Of a stretch of 64,000 nucleotides of DNA, positions 46,350 through 56,025 are shown piece by piece. The notes beneath the pieces were generated by a model. That model did no database searches, was not told the origin of the DNA, and saw nothing but the letters and a program-made list of their open reading frames with translations. The stretch lies in contig JACJOC010000115.1 in assembly GCA_014695345.1 (NCBI GenBank), forward strand, positions 186,001-250,000, read 5' to 3'. The position numbers and the translations under genes were made by a program. Source of the DNA: Cyanobacteria bacterium FACHB-471 (lineage in GTDB: Bacteria; Cyanobacteriota; Cyanobacteriia; Elainellales; Elainellaceae). Every line of letters starts with the position of its first letter. Positions within the stretch are counted from its first letter, which is position 1.

Positions 46350-46718
46350 CTACTTAATAAATGCTCGAATCCGGGTCAGCAGTTCGTCAAAGTCGATAGG
46401 TTTGCGGATGAAGTCATCCGCTCCAATCTCTAAGCCCTCAGTGGCGTTGGCTTCATCGTGAGCAGACACCAGCATAATCGGAATAGAGAGTGCCTTGTTG
46501 TGGCGGATGTGGCGTGTCACCTCATAGCCATTCATGTCTGGCATCATGATATCCAGCAGAAGCAGGTCGGGGGGTGAAGCTTCGACCTTGGCGATCGCTG
46601 CACTGCCGTTATCAGCAGTTTCAACGCCATACCCTTCTGCCTCTAAAAACATTTGCAGTAAGAGCAAATTGTCTTCAACATCATCCACTACTAAAATTTG
46701 ATAGCCTGAGGAACGCAT
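46350..46718 (-). CDS. Receiver-only response regulator
   Basis: 122 residues from the ATG at 46718 (a TTG at 46730 is an alternative). YQILVVDDVEDNLLLLQMFLEAEGYGVETA opens the receiver, LLLDIMMPDMNGYEV carries the phosphoacceptor Asp, then LVSAHDE and the DDFIRKPID Lys. No output domain. CheY/PilH-like proteins of this kind shuttle signals between kinases or to motility machines; partner unknown, although the hybrid kinase at 41606 is a candidate in the same region. Confidence 0.9.
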   Translation of the reverse strand: MRSSGYQILVVDDVEDNLLLLQMFLEAEGYGVETADNGSAAIAKVEASPPDLLLLDIMMPDMNGYEVTRHIRHNKALSIPIMLVSAHDEANATEGLEIGADDFIRKPIDFDELLTRIRAFIK

Positions 46719-47053
46719 CACATCAAACAACCTTTTTGTTGATCACACCGAAGAACAGCTTTAGCTGCGACTACCTTAACTCATCGCTTTCAATAAACTT
46801 GACGAACAATGAATCTGGCAGTCACAGCGTCCTCCCAAATGGAGGCACACTTAGATGCACTGAAATACCCTTATTTCAGGTATAAATTCTCTGGGACCCC
46901 GCATAGTATTACTTGGGAGTGATTTCTAGTTCTTCTTTAGAAAGCCTTTAGATTTGGTCTCGTAGAAATTCCTTTTATGAAGTTATGAAGGAAACTTTTA
47001 CAAAAAGACCACTGTAGTTTAGTAACGCCTATTAGGGTTTGGTTTTTCTTACA
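46719..47053. other. Divergent intergenic region regulator-pipY
   Basis: About 330 bases, carrying promoters for both directions. The CAAATGGAGGCACACTTAGATGC stretch and a GGGACCCC palindrome-like word near 46893 are visible but not interpretable. No gene. Confidence 0.35.
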
Positions 47054-47719
47054 ATGAGTGCGATCGCAGAACGCCTTGCTCAAATTCGGCAAACGCTTCC
47101 CCCTTCTACCCGTTTGATTGCCGTGACCAAGCAGGTTTCCGTTGAGGCAATGCGAGATGCTTATGCTGCTGGAGTGCGGGACTTTGGTGAAAGTCGTATT
47201 CAAGAAGCCACCCAGAAGCAAGACCAACTTCAAGATTTGACTGATATCAGATGGCACTTGATTGGGCACCTCCAAACCAACAAAGCGGCAAAGGCACTGG
47301 AGCTATTTCAATGGATTCATTCGCTTGATAGCCTCAAGCTTGCCCAGAGGTTAGACCAACTTGCCGCAAACTTACCCCAAAAACCGAATCTTTGCCTTCA
47401 GGTAAAAATCTTGCCAGACCCAAACAAGTATGGCTGGACTATTTCTGAATTATTGGATGATTTGCCGCAGCTGGACCAATATTCTCACTTGAATATTGTC
47501 GGATTGATGGCAATTCCCCCCTATGGGTTAGACCCCCATCAAACCCTTTCTGTGTTCACTCAAACACACGACTTAGCTGAGAAGATTCGCCAGCAAAGTT
47601 GGCACAATATCCAAATGCAAGAGCTATCGATCGGGATGTCAGGAGACTATCCCTTAGCAGTACAAGCAGGAGCGACGATGATTCGTCTGGGACGAATCTT
47701 GTTTGGGGAACGAGCATGA
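47054..47719 (+). CDS. pipY: PLP homeostasis protein, YggS/PipY family
   Basis: 221 residues from the ATG at 47054. A single-domain PLP-binding TIM barrel: the Schiff-base Lys is K26 in LIAVTKQV, followed by FGESRIQEA, WHLIGHLQTNK and GLMAIPP, and finally SIGMSGDYPLAVQAGATMIRLGRILFG, all family hallmarks. It keeps PLP and amino-acid/keto-acid pools balanced. In cyanobacteria pipY is often followed by sepF and proC, as here, although pipX is not seen upstream. Confidence 0.92.
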   Translation: MSAIAERLAQIRQTLPPSTRLIAVTKQVSVEAMRDAYAAGVRDFGESRIQEATQKQDQLQDLTDIRWHLIGHLQTNKAAKALELFQWIHSLDSLKLAQRLDQLAANLPQKPNLCLQVKILPDPNKYGWTISELLDDLPQLDQYSHLNIVGLMAIPPYGLDPHQTLSVFTQTHDLAEKIRQQSWHNIQMQELSIGMSGDYPLAVQAGATMIRLGRILFGERA

Positions 47720-48396
47720 GGCGATCGCCCTTTCTCAACCCCTAGTATTGAACTCAGCATTGGCTGTCGAAACCAAAGGCTACTATAAACCTGAGAACGC
47801 GGTTCAATATTTTAGACTGGCTTTAGCCTGTAGGAATTGAATCGCTGAATCCAATGCTAGAAGGTTCTTAACAGGCACCATTGCTGGCTCACAGGCATTA
47901 CCGAATCACCTCAATTGTGTAGTGCAATACCTAAACACGTGGTTCTATAAATCAGCACTACTTATCAGTGGTTAGGCAGCAAAACAAAATACGTTTTTGC
48001 AGCTTAATCTTTAAGCCAGGAGGTATTGTAAGATTGCAACCGTTCAGTCACCAATCAGCATTTCTAAATTTGCTCAATTTCAAATGAATTGGTTAAAATT
48101 CTCTAGCAAATGAATGAAGGGTTTGAGGCTGGATTTCGAATTTCCCGAAAGTCAATGCAATTAAGGTATTGGATTCAAGAAATTGATGTATACTGATGAC
48201 TCAAATCTACAGCACTAAAACAGGGTGATTGTGATTCCATTCTAGGGGTGAAGATCGTTAATTTCTTGTTTGATCCTGCCCCAAGACCTGAGACCTGAGG
48301 CGATTCTTCAAAAATCTGGACTTTTCCTATATTTGCCACTTGGCCAAAGGCTCTTCTCTTTGAATAAACCCTAGTAGTCGTTATGGAGCGCGAACA
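47720..48396. promoter_or_regulatory. Long spacer before sepF
   Basis: About 680 bases with no supportable gene. GATGTATACTGATG near 48190 contains a -10-like TATACT, without a well-placed -35. TTTGCCACTTGGCCAAAGG (around 48334) has a TTGGCCAA palindrome. The length suggests sepF has its own promoter and perhaps a long leader. Confidence 0.4.
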
Positions 48397-48984
48397 GTGA
48401 ACAATATTTTCACAAAGCTACGAGATTTTGTTGGGCTAAATGACCCAGTCGATTATGAATATGAGTATGACGAAATGGATGGTGAAGAGTACCAGAATCT
48501 CTACCAAGAAGAGAACGCTCACCCTGTTCAAGAAGAAGAACCTCGCCGCCGTCGTCTAAGAGAGCGGGCTATGCTTTCTACTGAACCCGGAGCCACACCA
48601 ACCATGAGCAATGTAATCGGAATGCCTGGTGCTGTAAATGGCATGTCTGAGGTAGTTGTGATGGAGCCGCGCACCTTTGAAGAAATGCCCCAAGCGATTC
48701 GGGCACTGCGTGAGCGCAAGTCTGTTGTGCTGAACCTGACCATCATGGACCCAGATCAGGCGCAGCGTGCTGTAGATTTTGTGGCAGGCGGCACCTACGC
48801 AATTGACGGTCATCAAGAAAGAATTGGTGAAAGCATCTTTTTGTTCACACCTAACTGCGTTCAAGTCAGCACTCAACTGGGCGTTCCAAACGACATCCCA
48901 ATTCACCAGCCTCAACCTAGAACTGCTCGCCCAACCACTCCTGCACCTGCATGGACTGGCAGCGATCAGGCTCGCATGGCTTAA
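48397..48984 (+). CDS. sepF: Cell division protein SepF
   Basis: 195 residues. SepF tethers FtsZ to the membrane and shapes the septum; in cyanobacteria it replaces FtsA, which they lack. N-terminal membrane-binding helix [14 protein letters not shown], then an acidic Tyr-rich linker, then the globular domain [70 protein letters not shown] (about 90-155). The C-terminal tail is Pro/Thr-rich. GTG start. Neighbouring pipY and proC match the conserved cyanobacterial and Gram-positive order. Confidence 0.95.
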   Translation: MNNIFTKLRDFVGLNDPVDYEYEYDEMDGEEYQNLYQEENAHPVQEEEPRRRRLRERAMLSTEPGATPTMSNVIGMPGAVNGMSEVVVMEPRTFEEMPQAIRALRERKSVVLNLTIMDPDQAQRAVDFVAGGTYAIDGHQERIGESIFLFTPNCVQVSTQLGVPNDIPIHQPQPRTARPTTPAPAWTGSDQARMA

Positions 48985-49193
48985 AACGCAAGGGTTGTTG
49001 AAAGTCAGAATCCATCCGTTGGAGGCAAGCGGTGGTTGAGCTAACTGCGGGTTGGTGAACTAAAGGTGAACTGGTTTAAGGATTGTTCCTGCGATCGCAC
49101 TTCAAAGGTTTCACCAGCCCAAATGTTTGGTTATTTGAAACTGCTTTATTTTTTCTTCGGTAATTTGTTAAGCATCAGGAGAATGTCGTCCAG

Positions 49194-49994
49194 GTGTCTG
49201 TAAAGCTTGGCATTATTGGCGGCGGCGTAATGGGAGAAGCTCTGCTCTCTCGCCTGGTTCAGCAGCAAGTTTATTCACCTGACCAAATTCTAGTCAGCGA
49301 TCCTCAGCGATCGCGTCAAGATTTTTTGTCAAAAGAATATGGGGTTGGCGTTACGGCAGATAACCAGGCTGTTGTGTCAGACGCACAAACGTTGCTACTC
49401 GCAATTAAGCCTCAACTCTTCAAAACGGTTACTGCCACTCTAAAGCCTACTCTCAGGGAGCAGGTCGTAATCTCGATTCTGGCAGGTACACCACTCAGTC
49501 AATTAGAAGCGGTGTTTCCAGGTCAGCCCGTGATTCGAGCCATGCCCAACACGCCAGCACGAGTGGGAGCAGGTATGACGGCGATCGCTCCCGGACAACA
49601 CACTCAACCTTCTCATCTAGAGCTAGCGCAGCAAATTTTTCGGGCGGTAGGTGAAGTCGTTGAGGTGTCAGAAGTTCAGATGGACGCAGTCACCGGATTG
49701 TCGGGGTCTGGACCAGGCTACGTGGCAGTGATGATTGAGGCATTGACCGATGGCGGCGTGGCGGCAGGGTTGCCGAGGGCGATCGCTGCTCAACTAGCAC
49801 TACAAACTGTGCGCGGCACCGCCGAACTGCTGCAATCTACAGGAATGCACCCCGCCGAACTGAAAGATGGAGTTACCAGCCCTGGTGGTACAACAATTAC
49901 CGGAATTGCTCACCTGGAAAAAGCAGGCTTTCGCTCAGCCCTGATCGAAGCAGTGGTTGCAGCTTATCGGCGATCGCAGGCGTTAGGAGGCTGA
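49194..49994 (+). CDS. proC: Pyrroline-5-carboxylate reductase
   Basis: Last step of proline synthesis: NAD(P)H-dependent reduction of pyrroline-5-carboxylate. 266 residues, usual length. Rossmann motif IIGGGVMGEAL at residues 8-18, MPNTPARVGAGMTAI near 116, GLSGSGPGYVAVMIEAL near 168 and DGVTSPGGTTITGI near 225. GTG start at 49194; an overlapping ATG at 49183 reads into an immediate stop, so it is not the start. Third gene of the pipY-sepF-proC neighbourhood. Confidence 0.95.
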   Translation: MSVKLGIIGGGVMGEALLSRLVQQQVYSPDQILVSDPQRSRQDFLSKEYGVGVTADNQAVVSDAQTLLLAIKPQLFKTVTATLKPTLREQVVISILAGTPLSQLEAVFPGQPVIRAMPNTPARVGAGMTAIAPGQHTQPSHLELAQQIFRAVGEVVEVSEVQMDAVTGLSGSGPGYVAVMIEALTDGGVAAGLPRAIAAQLALQTVRGTAELLQSTGMHPAELKDGVTSPGGTTITGIAHLEKAGFRSALIEAVVAAYRRSQALGG

Positions 49995-50030
49995 CACTCC
50001 AATGGACATTCCCATCTGATTGTTCAGATT

Positions 50031-50297
50031 GTGATTGCCATTCTTTGTGCCGGAATTGCTACCATCCTGATTCCGCGCCGCATTCCGGGCAAGCTAATCG
50101 GCATGATTGTGATCGGGCTAACTGGAGTTTGGCTAGGCGAATGGGGAACTGGGCTGTTGCGACAGCGCTATGCCATCAACTACAGCTTCCTAAACTGGAG
50201 CATTGAAGGGGTTCCCATCGTTCCCGCTATCATCGGCTCAGCCGTCATTCTCTATCTGGTAACCAGCTTTCTCAAATGGGGAAGATATTACAAATGA
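50031..50297 (+). CDS. Small membrane protein, GlsB/YeaQ/YmgE-like
   Basis: 88 residues with three hydrophobic segments. IAILCAGIATILIPRRIPGKLIGMIVIGLTGVWLGEWGTG resembles the transglycosylase-associated GlsB/YeaQ/YmgE family (glycine-rich TM pairs), and the last segment IIGSAVILYLVTSFLKW matches its third helix. Function unknown; family members are linked to envelope stress. It begins 36 bases after proC, so it may be part of that transcript. GTG start. Confidence 0.65.
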   Translation: MIAILCAGIATILIPRRIPGKLIGMIVIGLTGVWLGEWGTGLLRQRYAINYSFLNWSIEGVPIVPAIIGSAVILYLVTSFLKWGRYYK

Positions 50298-50320
50298 GAA
50301 TTGGGGATCAGAGAACGGAC

Positions 50321-50410
50321 TTTTCCCCAACCCCCAAAAGTTTTCCACAGAACGATCTAGTTTTCCACAGCTTTTCGTAGGTTTTCCACAAAAAACTTTG
50401 GAAAACTGTG
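50321..50410. other. Phased array of DnaA-box-like sequences (candidate origin or titration site)
   Basis: TTTTCCACA, the DnaA-box consensus used by cyanobacteria, occurs at 50341-50349, 50361-50369 and 50382-50390. TTTTCCCCA, one mismatch, lies at 50321-50329, and a reverse near-match (TTTGGAAAA) at 50397-50405. Forward starts are spaced 20, 20 and 21 bases, about two helical turns. The array lies between two convergent genes, so it is not a promoter for either. I noticed no other perfect copy in the window. The flanks are not strongly AT-rich, so an unwinding element is not obvious. Confidence 0.6.
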
Positions 50411-50439
50411 ACGATGTACACATCCCAAGGTAGACAGCA

Positions 50440-52080
50440 CTATTCCCACTCGATTGTGCCGGGCGGCTTGGACGTGATGTCGTACACAACACGGTTAACG
50501 CCCCTAACTTCATTCACAATCCGCGTAGAAATGGTTTCTAGCAGATCGTAAGGAACTCGTGACCAGTCAGCGGTCATGCCATCTTCGCTAGAGACAAATC
50601 GCAACACGATTGGATAAGCGTAGGTGCGCTGATCGCCCATCACACCAACACTGCGGATAGGGAGTAAAACTGCAAACGCCTGCCAATAATCGTGATATAC
50701 ACCCTGTCGGTTGATTTCTTGCCGCACGATATAGTCTGCGTCTCGCAAGATATCTAACTTTTCTGCTGTGACTTCACCCAAGATCCGAATTGCCAAGCCT
50801 GGACCAGGAAATGGATGTCGTCTTACGATTTCTTCGGGCAAACCAATCGACCGCCCTAGCTTGCGAACTTCGTCTTTAAACAGCTTTCGCAATGGCTCTA
50901 CTAGCTTAAAGCGTAAATCCTTAGGTAACCCGCCAACATTGTGATGACTTTTAATTTTGACCGCAACTCGCTCTCCAGTTTGGGGATCAATGTTGGTGTC
51001 GGCTGACTCGATCACATCTGGGTAAAGCGTTCCTTGAGCCAAATAGTCAAATGGTCCGAGACGCTTGGATTCTTCTTCAAATACTTGGATAAACTCATGC
51101 CCGATCCGCTTTCGTTTTTCTTCGGGATCGTCGATTCCTTCAATTTTTTGGAGGAAGCGTTCACGAGCATTGACGTACTCGACCGGAATGTGAAACTGCT
51201 CCTGGAACAGCTTGACTAGCCGCTCTGGCTCATACTTTCGCATGAAGCCCTGGTCGATAAATACGCAGCTTAGCTGATCGCCAATTGCTCTGTGCAGTAA
51301 GAAAGCTAGGGTAGAAGAATCTACACCACCTGATAGGGCCAACAGCACCCTTTTGTCACCGACTCTAGCGCGAATTTCCCGAATTGACTCTTCGACAAAT
51401 GCGTCAGTTGTCCAAGTTGGTTCACACTCGCAAACGTGATAGACAAAGTTGCGGATCAGCGCTAACCCACCTAACGAGTGCACAACTTCAGGATGAAACT
51501 GAACGCCATACAGCTTGTGATCGTGGTGGGCGATCGCCGCGCAGGAGGTGTTCTCGGTATGGGCCAATAGCTCGAACCCTTCAGGCAATCGAGTCACCGA
51601 GTCACCGTGACTCATCCACATTGTGGTGCCATCTTCTACATTGGTCAGCAAATCCGTTGGGTCATCAATGTGGAGCGAGGCTTTACCATATTCTCCTCTT
51701 TCAGCCCGCTCTACATCGCCGCCAAGTTGCTGCACCATCAGCTGCATTCCATAGCACACGCCCAAAATAGGAATGCCCAAACCCCAGATACCCGGGTCAC
51801 AATGAGGCGCACCTGCGTCATACACCGAGTTGGGACCACCGGAGAGAATGATGCCTTTGGGGTTAAGCTGCTGAAGCTGCTCAGGCGTAGTGCGGTAGGA
51901 CAGCACCTCTGAGTAGACTTGAGTCTCACGGATGCGTCGGGCAATCAGTTCAGAATACTGAGAGCCAAAATCCAGAATCACAATCATCTGGCGATCAAGC
52001 CGTTCTACGGATGGCGTATACGGCGGTTGTTCAGTTTGTAGAGTCACCGATGAGTCCTGATGAAAGTCAGTAGTGGACAA
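50440..52080 (-). CDS. guaA: GMP synthase (glutamine-hydrolysing)
   Basis: 546 residues; converts XMP to GMP with glutamine as amino donor. Class I glutamine amidotransferase part: [11 protein letters not shown], nucleophile Cys in GVCYGMQLM, and GVQFHPEV with the catalytic His. The ATP-pyrophosphatase P-loop follows as [14 protein letters not shown] near residue 249, and the C-terminal dimerisation domain ends [13 protein letters not shown], the canonical terminus. An extra N-terminal stretch of about 25 residues (before [20 protein letters not shown]) is as in cyanobacteria. Confidence 0.97.
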   Translation of the reverse strand: MSTTDFHQDSSVTLQTEQPPYTPSVERLDRQMIVILDFGSQYSELIARRIRETQVYSEVLSYRTTPEQLQQLNPKGIILSGGPNSVYDAGAPHCDPGIWGLGIPILGVCYGMQLMVQQLGGDVERAERGEYGKASLHIDDPTDLLTNVEDGTTMWMSHGDSVTRLPEGFELLAHTENTSCAAIAHHDHKLYGVQFHPEVVHSLGGLALIRNFVYHVCECEPTWTTDAFVEESIREIRARVGDKRVLLALSGGVDSSTLAFLLHRAIGDQLSCVFIDQGFMRKYEPERLVKLFQEQFHIPVEYVNARERFLQKIEGIDDPEEKRKRIGHEFIQVFEEESKRLGPFDYLAQGTLYPDVIESADTNIDPQTGERVAVKIKSHHNVGGLPKDLRFKLVEPLRKLFKDEVRKLGRSIGLPEEIVRRHPFPGPGLAIRILGEVTAEKLDILRDADYIVRQEINRQGVYHDYWQAFAVLLPIRSVGVMGDQRTYAYPIVLRFVSSEDGMTADWSRVPYDLLETISTRIVNEVRGVNRVVYDITSKPPGTIEWE

Positions 52081-52163
52081 AGATAACGGAACTATAAGAA
52101 ACGACTTTGTGAAACGAAGGGAACTTATAAAGCTTGTGTAGGAAATTCGATATTCTGATTAGC

Positions 52164-53297
52164 TTAACAAACCTGAGTGAGGAATGTGGAGCCAATTTTG
52201 CTTTGAACGATAATTTGGCGATCGCGATCAAACAAAATAGAGCCAACTTGAACCCGGCGATCGCTATGAGCATGAATGTAGGTGTGCGATCGCTGGTCAA
52301 TTTGCTGGGCGATCGCCCCATAAATTTGCTCAACCCAGCAACTCCCGGTGGTTGAGTCGAGGTGGCGGAGGTGTTGAAGTGCTGCCTCTGCGGTCGGGCT
52401 TTTAAAAACAAGCTGTACGTCTGCGGTCGGCAATCCCTGATTGGCAGCATGAGCCGCAAAGATTTCCTGTCGTCCGTCGGCGACATGATGGTGGGTGTGA
52501 AAAATGCCTCCTGCAAGCTTAATCAGCTTGCCGTGATAGCCAAATAGCAGAATCTTTTGAATTCCTTGCAGTCCGGCTTCGACCAGCATCGGACCAAGCC
52601 AGTTTGCAGTTTTGAGCAGGCGATCGCCCTTCACACCCATCTGCTTCGCCAAATCCAGCCCATTTTCGCCCACACAAAACACCAGACAGTCATATTCTGC
52701 TCGTTGTCGCAACGTTTCTCGGTAAACAGCAAGCTGATCTGGCGCACTGAGTGGTTGGGAAATTCCCGAAGTTCCCAGCAAGGAAAGGCCTTCGACTACG
52801 CCAAAAGCTGCGTTAGAGGTGCGTTCAGCCAGTGCCCGACCTTCTGGCAAAATGATTGTCACTCGAATCTTTTCTCCTGGCTCCAGTTCCCGGCTCAAGT
52901 TCTCGTGCAGCAGCCGACGAGCATAGGCATAAATTGCGGGCTTGTCGTTCTGATCATGCCGTCCAATCCCCTCACCTCCTTGAAGGGTGATCGCCTCCGT
53001 CTGTTCTGGCAATCCAAACTCCACGAGTGCCCAAATGGGAGTATCGCGAGTCAAATCCAGATTGTCTCCCGGATCGCTGTAAGCAATCGCTAATGCAGCA
53101 TCGGCACGAAGGCTAGCACTTTGCTCGATTGGAATCTCAACCGTTTCTGAGGGCTCCACTAGATCGACCAATACCGATGAAATGGGGGAAGTAACTTGAT
53201 GAATGCGCCGCAGTGCAGCGATCGCAGCAGCACAAGCAAACACAGGCAGCGTATATCCTGGGCGTGCTTTAGAGTAAGCGAGAGGGTCACGGGTCAT
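52164..53297 (-). CDS. cbiD: Cobalt-precorrin-5B C1-methyltransferase CbiD
   Basis: 377 residues. Anaerobic-type cobalamin synthesis: C1 methylation of cobalt-precorrin-5B. Recognised by YTLPVFACAAAIAAL (replacing the typical YTTGSCAAAAAKAA), SVxKYAGDDPDVT-like region degenerated to YSDPGDNLDLTRD, GEGIGR, FGVVEGLSLLGTSGI and GYHGKLIKLAGGIFHTHHHVADGR, a strong CbiD signature. Its presence with cobA and cbiX supports a cobalt-early B12 route. Divergent from moaA. Confidence 0.92.
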   Translation of the reverse strand: MTRDPLAYSKARPGYTLPVFACAAAIAALRRIHQVTSPISSVLVDLVEPSETVEIPIEQSASLRADAALAIAYSDPGDNLDLTRDTPIWALVEFGLPEQTEAITLQGGEGIGRHDQNDKPAIYAYARRLLHENLSRELEPGEKIRVTIILPEGRALAERTSNAAFGVVEGLSLLGTSGISQPLSAPDQLAVYRETLRQRAEYDCLVFCVGENGLDLAKQMGVKGDRLLKTANWLGPMLVEAGLQGIQKILLFGYHGKLIKLAGGIFHTHHHVADGRQEIFAAHAANQGLPTADVQLVFKSPTAEAALQHLRHLDSTTGSCWVEQIYGAIAQQIDQRSHTYIHAHSDRRVQVGSILFDRDRQIIVQSKIGSTFLTQVC

Positions 53298-53377
53298 TAT
53301 GAAAACGGTATCAGACCGCTATAGTTATACAAACATCTCAGCCTAGCCTCATATACAGCCTCGATGCTTTCTGTACG

Positions 53378-54406
53378 ATGGAAGAAGGGCAGTTATCACA
53401 AGTGTGTCGGAGTGAGAAGTTGAACCAGGTCGATTATCTTCGCATTAGTCTGATTGACCGCTGCAACTTTCAGTGTCAGTACTGTATGCCTGAAGGCTCA
53501 GAACTGGAATATGTTCGACGACAGGACATTTTAAGTCAGGATGAGTTACTGACGCTGCTACGTGAAGTATTCATCCCCAATGGGTTTACTCGCTTTCGCT
53601 TGACCGGAGGGGAGCCGCTGCTGCGTCCGGGTGTGGTGGAATTGGTGCGGGCGATCGCTGCTCTGCCTCAAACCCAAGATCTCTCCATGACCACTAACGC
53701 ATTTTTGCTGACAGACCTAGCCCAAGACCTACACGACGCTGGGCTACGCCGCATCAACATTAGCCTCGACTCGCTAGAGCCAGAAACCTTTGATCGAATT
53801 GTAGGCAATCGAGGGCGATCGCGCTGGCAGCAAGTCTGGCAGGGCATTCAGGTTGCCCATCAGGTTGGGTTTGACCCGCTGAAGCTGAATGTAGTGGTTA
53901 TTCCAGGAGTGAATGACCATGAAGTGCCGAATCTTGCGGCCCTTAGCATCGAGCGAGAATGGCACGTCCGATTCATTGAATTCATGCCAATTGGCAATGC
54001 TGGCTTATTTCAGGACAAAGGCTGGGTTGCCTCAGAAGCACTGCGACAGCAAATCCGCGATCGCTGGGGGTTAGTTGAAGCTACGGTTTGCGGCAATGGT
54101 CCCGCCGATGTCTTTAAAATTCCTGGCGCAAAAGGTACTTTAGGTTTCATTAGCCAGATGTCCGAGTGTTTTTGCGATCGCTGCAACCGCATGAGACTAT
54201 CAGCAGACGGGTGGCTTCGTCCCTGCCTGCTCAATGAAATCGGTCAGCTTGATTTGAAAACGGCTCTGCGGTCAGGCATCCCGCTCTCTGAAATTCGGTT
54301 ACAGGTGCAGCAACTGCTGTCCGCCAAACCTGAAATCAACTACAAAGAGCGAGAATCCGGCACGGGCGGAGCTTATGTTCGCACGATGTCTCAGATAGGA
54401 GGCTAA
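53378..54406 (+). CDS. moaA: GTP 3',8-cyclase MoaA
   Basis: 342 residues; radical-SAM enzyme that starts molybdenum cofactor synthesis. The N-terminal [4Fe-4S] cluster motif [10 protein letters not shown] holds Cys29, Cys33 and Cys36. The C-terminal cluster ligands are in [20 protein letters not shown]. The essential GG terminus is present (RTMSQIGG). [11 protein letters not shown] and [12 protein letters not shown] are further family segments. No moaC or moaE neighbour in the window. Confidence 0.96.
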   Translation: MEEGQLSQVCRSEKLNQVDYLRISLIDRCNFQCQYCMPEGSELEYVRRQDILSQDELLTLLREVFIPNGFTRFRLTGGEPLLRPGVVELVRAIAALPQTQDLSMTTNAFLLTDLAQDLHDAGLRRINISLDSLEPETFDRIVGNRGRSRWQQVWQGIQVAHQVGFDPLKLNVVVIPGVNDHEVPNLAALSIEREWHVRFIEFMPIGNAGLFQDKGWVASEALRQQIRDRWGLVEATVCGNGPADVFKIPGAKGTLGFISQMSECFCDRCNRMRLSADGWLRPCLLNEIGQLDLKTALRSGIPLSEIRLQVQQLLSAKPEINYKERESGTGGAYVRTMSQIGG

Positions 54407-54464
54407 GCACACAGATAATTCAGCAGGTCGCAATATCGAATTGCACCCCCAAAAGTTGAAACTA

Positions 54465-54506
54465 AAAAATGGGGCATGAGATTGAAAACCATCATGCCCC
54501 ATTTTT
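54465..54506. terminator. Bidirectional terminator between moaA and rpsD
   Basis: 15-bp perfect arms AAAAATGGGGCATGA / TCATGCCCCATTTTT with a 12-base loop, placed between convergent genes. Each strand ends in a T-run, so it serves both. Confidence 0.88.
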
Positions 54507-54543
54507 ATATTCTAAGTAGCCAGCACATTCTAAAGAAGCAGCA

Positions 54544-55152
54544 TTAAGCCTGTCTAGAATAGTACTCAACCACAAGCAGTTCATTAATTTGTAGAGCGAC
54601 CCACTCCCGCTCAACCACATTGTTGACCTTGCCAACAAATTTGTTCTTGTCAAACTCTAAATGGCTGGGGAGGTGAGCCAAGCCAGGAAACTGGAGATTT
54701 TGCTCTACCAATTTACGAGAGCGATCGCGATCTCTTACCCCGACCACGTCTCCAGGTCTGCACTGATAGCTAGCAATGTCTACAACCCGTCCATTCACTG
54801 TGACGTGCCCGTGGTTGACCAGCTGTCGCGCACCAGGAATGGTAGGAGCCATACCCATCCGAAAAACAGTATTGTCCAAACGCATTTCAAGCAGTTGCAA
54901 GAGCGTCTGCCCAGTAGAACCAGATGCTCGTCTTGCCTTACGCACATAGCGAAGAAGCTGACGCTCAGTCAAACCGTAGTTAAACCGCAGCTTTTGCTTC
55001 TCCTCCAGACGAACTGCATACTCCGAGCGCTTTTTCCGCGCCTGTCCGTGTTGCCCCGGTGGATATGCCCGTCTAGGACTTTTGCGTGACAGACCTGGTA
55101 ATTCTCCCAGGCGGCGTACAACTCTGAGGCGCGGACCTCGATATCGCGACAT
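54544..55152 (-). CDS. rpsD: 30S ribosomal protein S4
   Basis: 202 residues, full length. N-terminus [36 protein letters not shown] is the cyanobacterial/plastid S4 type, with no zinc-binding Cys. The S4 RNA-binding domain [39 protein letters not shown] follows at about 91-130, and the C-terminus ends VVEYYSRQA. It nucleates 16S rRNA assembly. Alone, as in many cyanobacteria. Confidence 0.98.
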   Translation of the reverse strand: MSRYRGPRLRVVRRLGELPGLSRKSPRRAYPPGQHGQARKKRSEYAVRLEEKQKLRFNYGLTERQLLRYVRKARRASGSTGQTLLQLLEMRLDNTVFRMGMAPTIPGARQLVNHGHVTVNGRVVDIASYQCRPGDVVGVRDRDRSRKLVEQNLQFPGLAHLPSHLEFDKNKFVGKVNNVVEREWVALQINELLVVEYYSRQA

Positions 55153-55632
55153 TTAGCTCTCCCTCTGTAACCTTAAAGCTTCCCAAAACCCTTATTATAG
55201 CCTCAACAATCTCAGGTTGAAACCGCACAAGACATTATTCGCTATAAAAGCCGAGCAAATCTGCAAATCTACTTCTAGCACAGACAGCTTGCTCAAGCTT
55301 CTCCTGACTTTTATATAAGCAGGCAGGATGCCTACGTTACAGCCATTTCAACGGAGAGTCAATATCTTAAGGCTATTTCCTTAAGTTAACCTATTTGTCG
55401 GGAAGCCCATCTTAATTTTTTTGGGAAGCCCACATTATGCGGTCGCATAATGTCATAATGTACAGAGTAACAAGGCGCACAGAAAAACTGCTGAAATTTG
55501 TAACAGCAAGATTTTTCGTGATATGTTACTATATTAGAGATTAGGCCTAACAGCATTTCGTAAAGCCGCATACAGAGGTGCTGTATTTCAATTAGGCAAT
55601 TTCTTTGAAGATATTTGAAAAATTCAATCATC
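55153..55632. promoter_or_regulatory. Divergent region rpsD / DUF4327-like gene
   Basis: About 480 bases. ACATTATGCG / CGCATAATGT (55432-55453) is an inverted repeat with a two-base loop, followed by a direct repeat CATAATGT at 55446 and 55454. Two near copies of GGGAAGCCCA occur at 55411 and 55424. These are candidate operator elements for the gene at 55633. No gene here. Confidence 0.45.
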
Positions 55633-55869
55633 ATGCCTGAAAGTGTTATGGAGCAACAAGTTGCTCACCCAATGGTGAAGCTTCAGCGTCAAGTGCGATC
55701 GCTTGTAGACTCAAAGCTGCTAAAGCCAACAGACAGCATTTGGAAGATTGCCCTTCTGTATGGCGACGACTGGTCATACTGGAAAAAAGAACTGGAAGAT
55801 TTCGAATTTTCCATGCAAGACCCGGTTATTGACCTCATAGAGGTTGAAACTTGGGAGGAAGACAACTAA
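55633..55869 (+). CDS. Small protein resembling DUF4327
   Basis: 78 residues from the ATG at 55633; a TTG at 55615 and an ATG at 55648 are alternatives. The core HPMVKLQRQVRSLVDSKLLKPTDSIWKIALLYGDDWSYWKKELEDFEFSMQDPVIDLIEVETWE closely recalls the cyanobacterial DUF4327 family (Pxx-KLQRxVxSLV, D-x-IWKxALLYGDDWxYW). No function is known. Preceded by the palindrome at 55432-55453 and followed by a strong terminator, so it is a stand-alone transcription unit. Confidence 0.7.
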   Translation: MPESVMEQQVAHPMVKLQRQVRSLVDSKLLKPTDSIWKIALLYGDDWSYWKKELEDFEFSMQDPVIDLIEVETWEEDN

Positions 55870-55962
55870 AGCAATCGTGTTTAGTAGGAATAATTTTTGA
55901 GAGGAGTTAAGCAAAGCTGCACGCCCACTCAAGAATGTTCCTAACCTCAATCACATAATTTG

Positions 55963-56003
55963 AACCTTGGGGGCAACGACGTTTGTTTTCCCCAAGGTTT
56001 TTA
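55963..56003 (+). terminator. Terminator between the DUF4327-like gene and PP2C gene
   Basis: 10-bp perfect stem AACCTTGGGG / CCCCAAGGTT with a 17-base loop, followed on the plus strand by a run TTTTATTTT. Located 23 bases from the convergent phosphatase stop. Confidence 0.8.
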
Positions 56004-56025
56004 TTTTGCCTGAATTCTAGGAATC

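Noticed and set aside
52067-52516. 149-residue minus-strand ORF overlapping cbiD
   Set aside because: It lies within the 3' part of cbiD in another frame and has no family features.
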